Source of the DNA: an uncultured Lachnospiraceae bacterium
GTDB lineage: Bacteria > Bacillota > Clostridia > Lachnospirales > Lachnospiraceae
DNA length: 64,000 bases
Direction: 5' to 3'
Assembly: GCA_900544685.1 (NCBI GenBank)
Contig: UQWA01000006.1
Location: forward strand, 45,184-109,183
The notes beneath the pieces are model-generated. The model searched no databases, was not told where the DNA came from, and worked only from the letters and a program-made list of their open reading frames with translations. This document shows, one piece after another, positions 62,543 to 64,000 of this stretch (positions are counted from its first letter, which is position 1; the number at the start of each line of letters is the position of its first letter). Position numbers and translations under genes: made by a program.

Positions 62543-63508
62543 ATGGAATCAACAGTAAAAAAAGAGTCGGCAGAAAAGATTCCTTTTCTGGAACGGCCCA
62601 TAGTAAGAACAATTCTTCCGATTGCAGGATTTATAATTATATGTGTATTATTTGCAATTCTGACAGATGGAAAGCTGTTTAAGCCGAAAAATATTTCCCT
62701 GCTGCTGAGTCAGTCCTATATGCTTCTGATCTCATCTATCGGAGTGTTCATGGTCATGACCATGGGCGGACTGGATTTCTCACAGGGATCCATGCTGGGC
62801 GTATGCTCTATCATAGTATGCTGGCTGTCACATTATAATATTATTCTTGCTATTATCGGTGGCGTGGTGACCGGTGGACTGATCGGTCTGATGAACGGAT
62901 ATTTTAATGTAAAACGTAAAATCACCAGCTTCATTGTAACAATCTGCAATATGTATCTGTTCCGTGGAGTATGTGCATATGCGACTACTAACTCCCCTGT
63001 ATATGGTGTCAGTGATATTTCCAAATATAATACACTGCCATTTATGCTGACATTTACGATTGTAATCTTTGTAGTAGCTTATCTGGCATTTACTTATACA
63101 GGACTTGGATCCAGACTAAAAGCCATCGGAGCAGGAGAGACTGCAGCAAGATTTGCAGGTATCCGCGTAGAGCGCACCAAGATGCTGATCTATATGACAG
63201 CAGGATGCATTACCGGACTGGCAGCATTTATCAACTCAATAAAAGTAGGATCTGTAACATCTACAGCGGGTAATCAGCTGGAGACACAGATTATGATCGC
63301 ATTGGTACTTGGCGGAATGCCGGTAAACGGTGGTGCAAAAGTGCGATTCTACAATATCGTCCTTGGTGTTATGACCTACAAGGTACTTTCCAGTGGTCTG
63401 GTTATGTTGATGATTCCGACACAGTTACAGCAGCTGATCCTTGGTATCATCTTCCTGATCGAAGTAGCACTGTTCAGTGACAGAAAGACTGGAATGATTG
63501 TAAAATAG
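62543..63508 (+). CDS. Sugar ABC transporter permease 2 (RbsC-like)
   Basis: 321 aa, about nine helices. MGGLDFSQGSMLGVCSIIVC is the FDxSxG-like family motif (here LDFSQGS), with GLIGLMNGYFNVKRKITSF and GLAAFINSIKVGSV. Second membrane subunit, so the importer has a heterodimeric pore. SD GGGGG 12 bp after the ATPase stop. A very strong terminator follows. Confidence 0.88.
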   Translation: MESTVKKESAEKIPFLERPIVRTILPIAGFIIICVLFAILTDGKLFKPKNISLLLSQSYMLLISSIGVFMVMTMGGLDFSQGSMLGVCSIIVCWLSHYNIILAIIGGVVTGGLIGLMNGYFNVKRKITSFIVTICNMYLFRGVCAYATTNSPVYGVSDISKYNTLPFMLTFTIVIFVVAYLAFTYTGLGSRLKAIGAGETAARFAGIRVERTKMLIYMTAGCITGLAAFINSIKVGSVTSTAGNQLETQIMIALVLGGMPVNGGAKVRFYNIVLGVMTYKVLSSGLVMLMIPTQLQQLILGIIFLIEVALFSDRKTGMIVK

Positions 63509-63537
63509 GGCTCTTGAGAAGGAGTTTTCCAGCATAG

Positions 63538-63581
63538 GATATGCGAAAAGCTCTCGCAAAAGCGAGAGCTTTTCGTATATC
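63538..63581. terminator. Strong bidirectional terminator of the sugar ABC operon
   Basis: Arms 63538-63557 and 63562-63581 pair over 20 bp (one G-U) around AAAA, with A-rich and T-rich flanks inside the arms (GAAAAGCTC, GAGCTTTTC). Confidence 0.9.
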
Positions 63582-63648
63582 GCAGCAAGAATGCCTCGGC
63601 TTTCAAAAAACTGTCAGAGGGGAAAAAAACAAAATTTGAAAAAAAGTG

Positions 63649-63677
63649 TTGACAAATACTGGAACGGGTGATAACAT
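63649..63677 (+). promoter_or_regulatory. rRNA promoter P1
   Basis: TTGACA (63649-63654), 17 bp, TAACAT (63672-63677), TGA ahead of the -10. Confidence 0.78.
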
Positions 63678-63750
63678 AATGAAGCTGTCTGAGAGACAGC
63701 AAGAAACACAAATCTTCAATCGAAAGATTGAAAAAAAGTTAAAAAAGTTG

Positions 63751-63779
63751 TTGACAAACTTCAAAAGCAGTGCTATGAT
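63751..63779 (+). promoter_or_regulatory. rRNA promoter P2
   Basis: TTGACA (63751-63756), 17 bp, TATGAT (63774-63779), TGC ahead of the -10. Start near 63786. The stretch 63786-63941 is the rRNA leader with no coding frame. Confidence 0.85.
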
Positions 63780-63941
63780 ATAAAAGTTGCTGCTGAGAAC
63801 AAAACAACAGCAAAGAACCTTGATAATTGAACAGTGAAACAACCTTGAAAGATTCTAAAAGTTAATTCAAGGAACTGACCTTATAAAACAGTAAAAGGGA
63901 TAAATTAGCTAGACGTTAATTTTGAACTGGATTCAAACATT

Positions 63942-64000
<59 letters not shown>

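Overview
The window looks like a chromosomal segment of a low-to-mid GC Gram-positive anaerobe of the Clostridia, most likely family Lachnospiraceae. The reasons are: T-box leaders, a CIRCE-controlled gene, sigma-A promoters of the TTGACA-17-TATAAT type, strong SD sequences, SpoIID/SleB-like cell-wall proteins, LytS/YesN-type two-component genes next to a sugar ABC transporter, a DUF5721-like protein, and a surface protein with an NPxTG sorting signal. Genus cannot be fixed from these features. The 16S gene that starts at the right edge would settle it but only about 59 bases are present. Almost all of the sequence is ordinary core chromosome. I see no phage, IS element, integrase, CRISPR array or tRNA gene.

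Layout. 1-8605: envelope and export genes. These are a partial secreted protein (minus strand), a drug-type ABC exporter pair with a Nudix hydrolase, an autoregulated TetR repressor, a DUF308 membrane protein, a very long secreted protein built of Leu-x-x-Gly heptads, a secreted C39-like peptidase and a CBS protein. 8617-16911: branched-chain amino acid genes ilvN-ilvC-leuC-leuD, then a convergent sortase-anchored surface protein, then leuA under its own T-box. 17116-22813: SleB-like hydrolase, thrC, a membrane protein plus pyruvyltransferase pair, 6S RNA and galM. 22906-26187: SpoIID-like protein, YitT and BrkB/YihY membrane proteins, the last two divergent around a small palindrome. 26222-31924: T-box-pheS-pheT, a histidine phosphatase and queA.

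31938-32242 holds the least ordinary locus of the window, a compact type I toxin-antitoxin-like unit. It has a 27-codon membrane peptide gene with its own promoter and a 5' hairpin that buries its Shine-Dalgarno sequence, opposed by a convergent RNA from a consensus promoter. It lies between queA and the aroA/tyrA operon.

32309-42015: class II aroA and tyrA (minus strand), an EF-G paralogue, an L,D-transpeptidase, a Dus enzyme, a DUF5721-like protein, and htpG with a perfect CIRCE operator. 42215-47294: DegV, a small membrane protein, then an LRR_5 / VWA-like metallopeptidase / MoxR-ATPase cluster. 47383-51740: two back-to-back ECF sigma/anti-sigma loci with candidate ECF promoters. 51775-55008: pyk, a Cof-type HAD phosphatase and a PHP phosphoesterase (minus strand). 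55152-63508: a LytS/YesN-type two-component system followed by a sugar ABC transporter (binding protein, permease, double ATPase, permease), where one ATP site appears dead. 63538-64000: terminator, tandem rRNA promoters and the 5' end of 16S rRNA.

Start codons were moved from the longest open frame where the SD sequence or a leader element demanded it (Nudix, leuC, leuA, SleB-like, thrC, galM, yitT, brkB, aroA, htpG, LRR, VWA, anti-sigma genes, HAD). Function calls rest on motifs read by eye, so family names are stronger than substrate or partner assignments.
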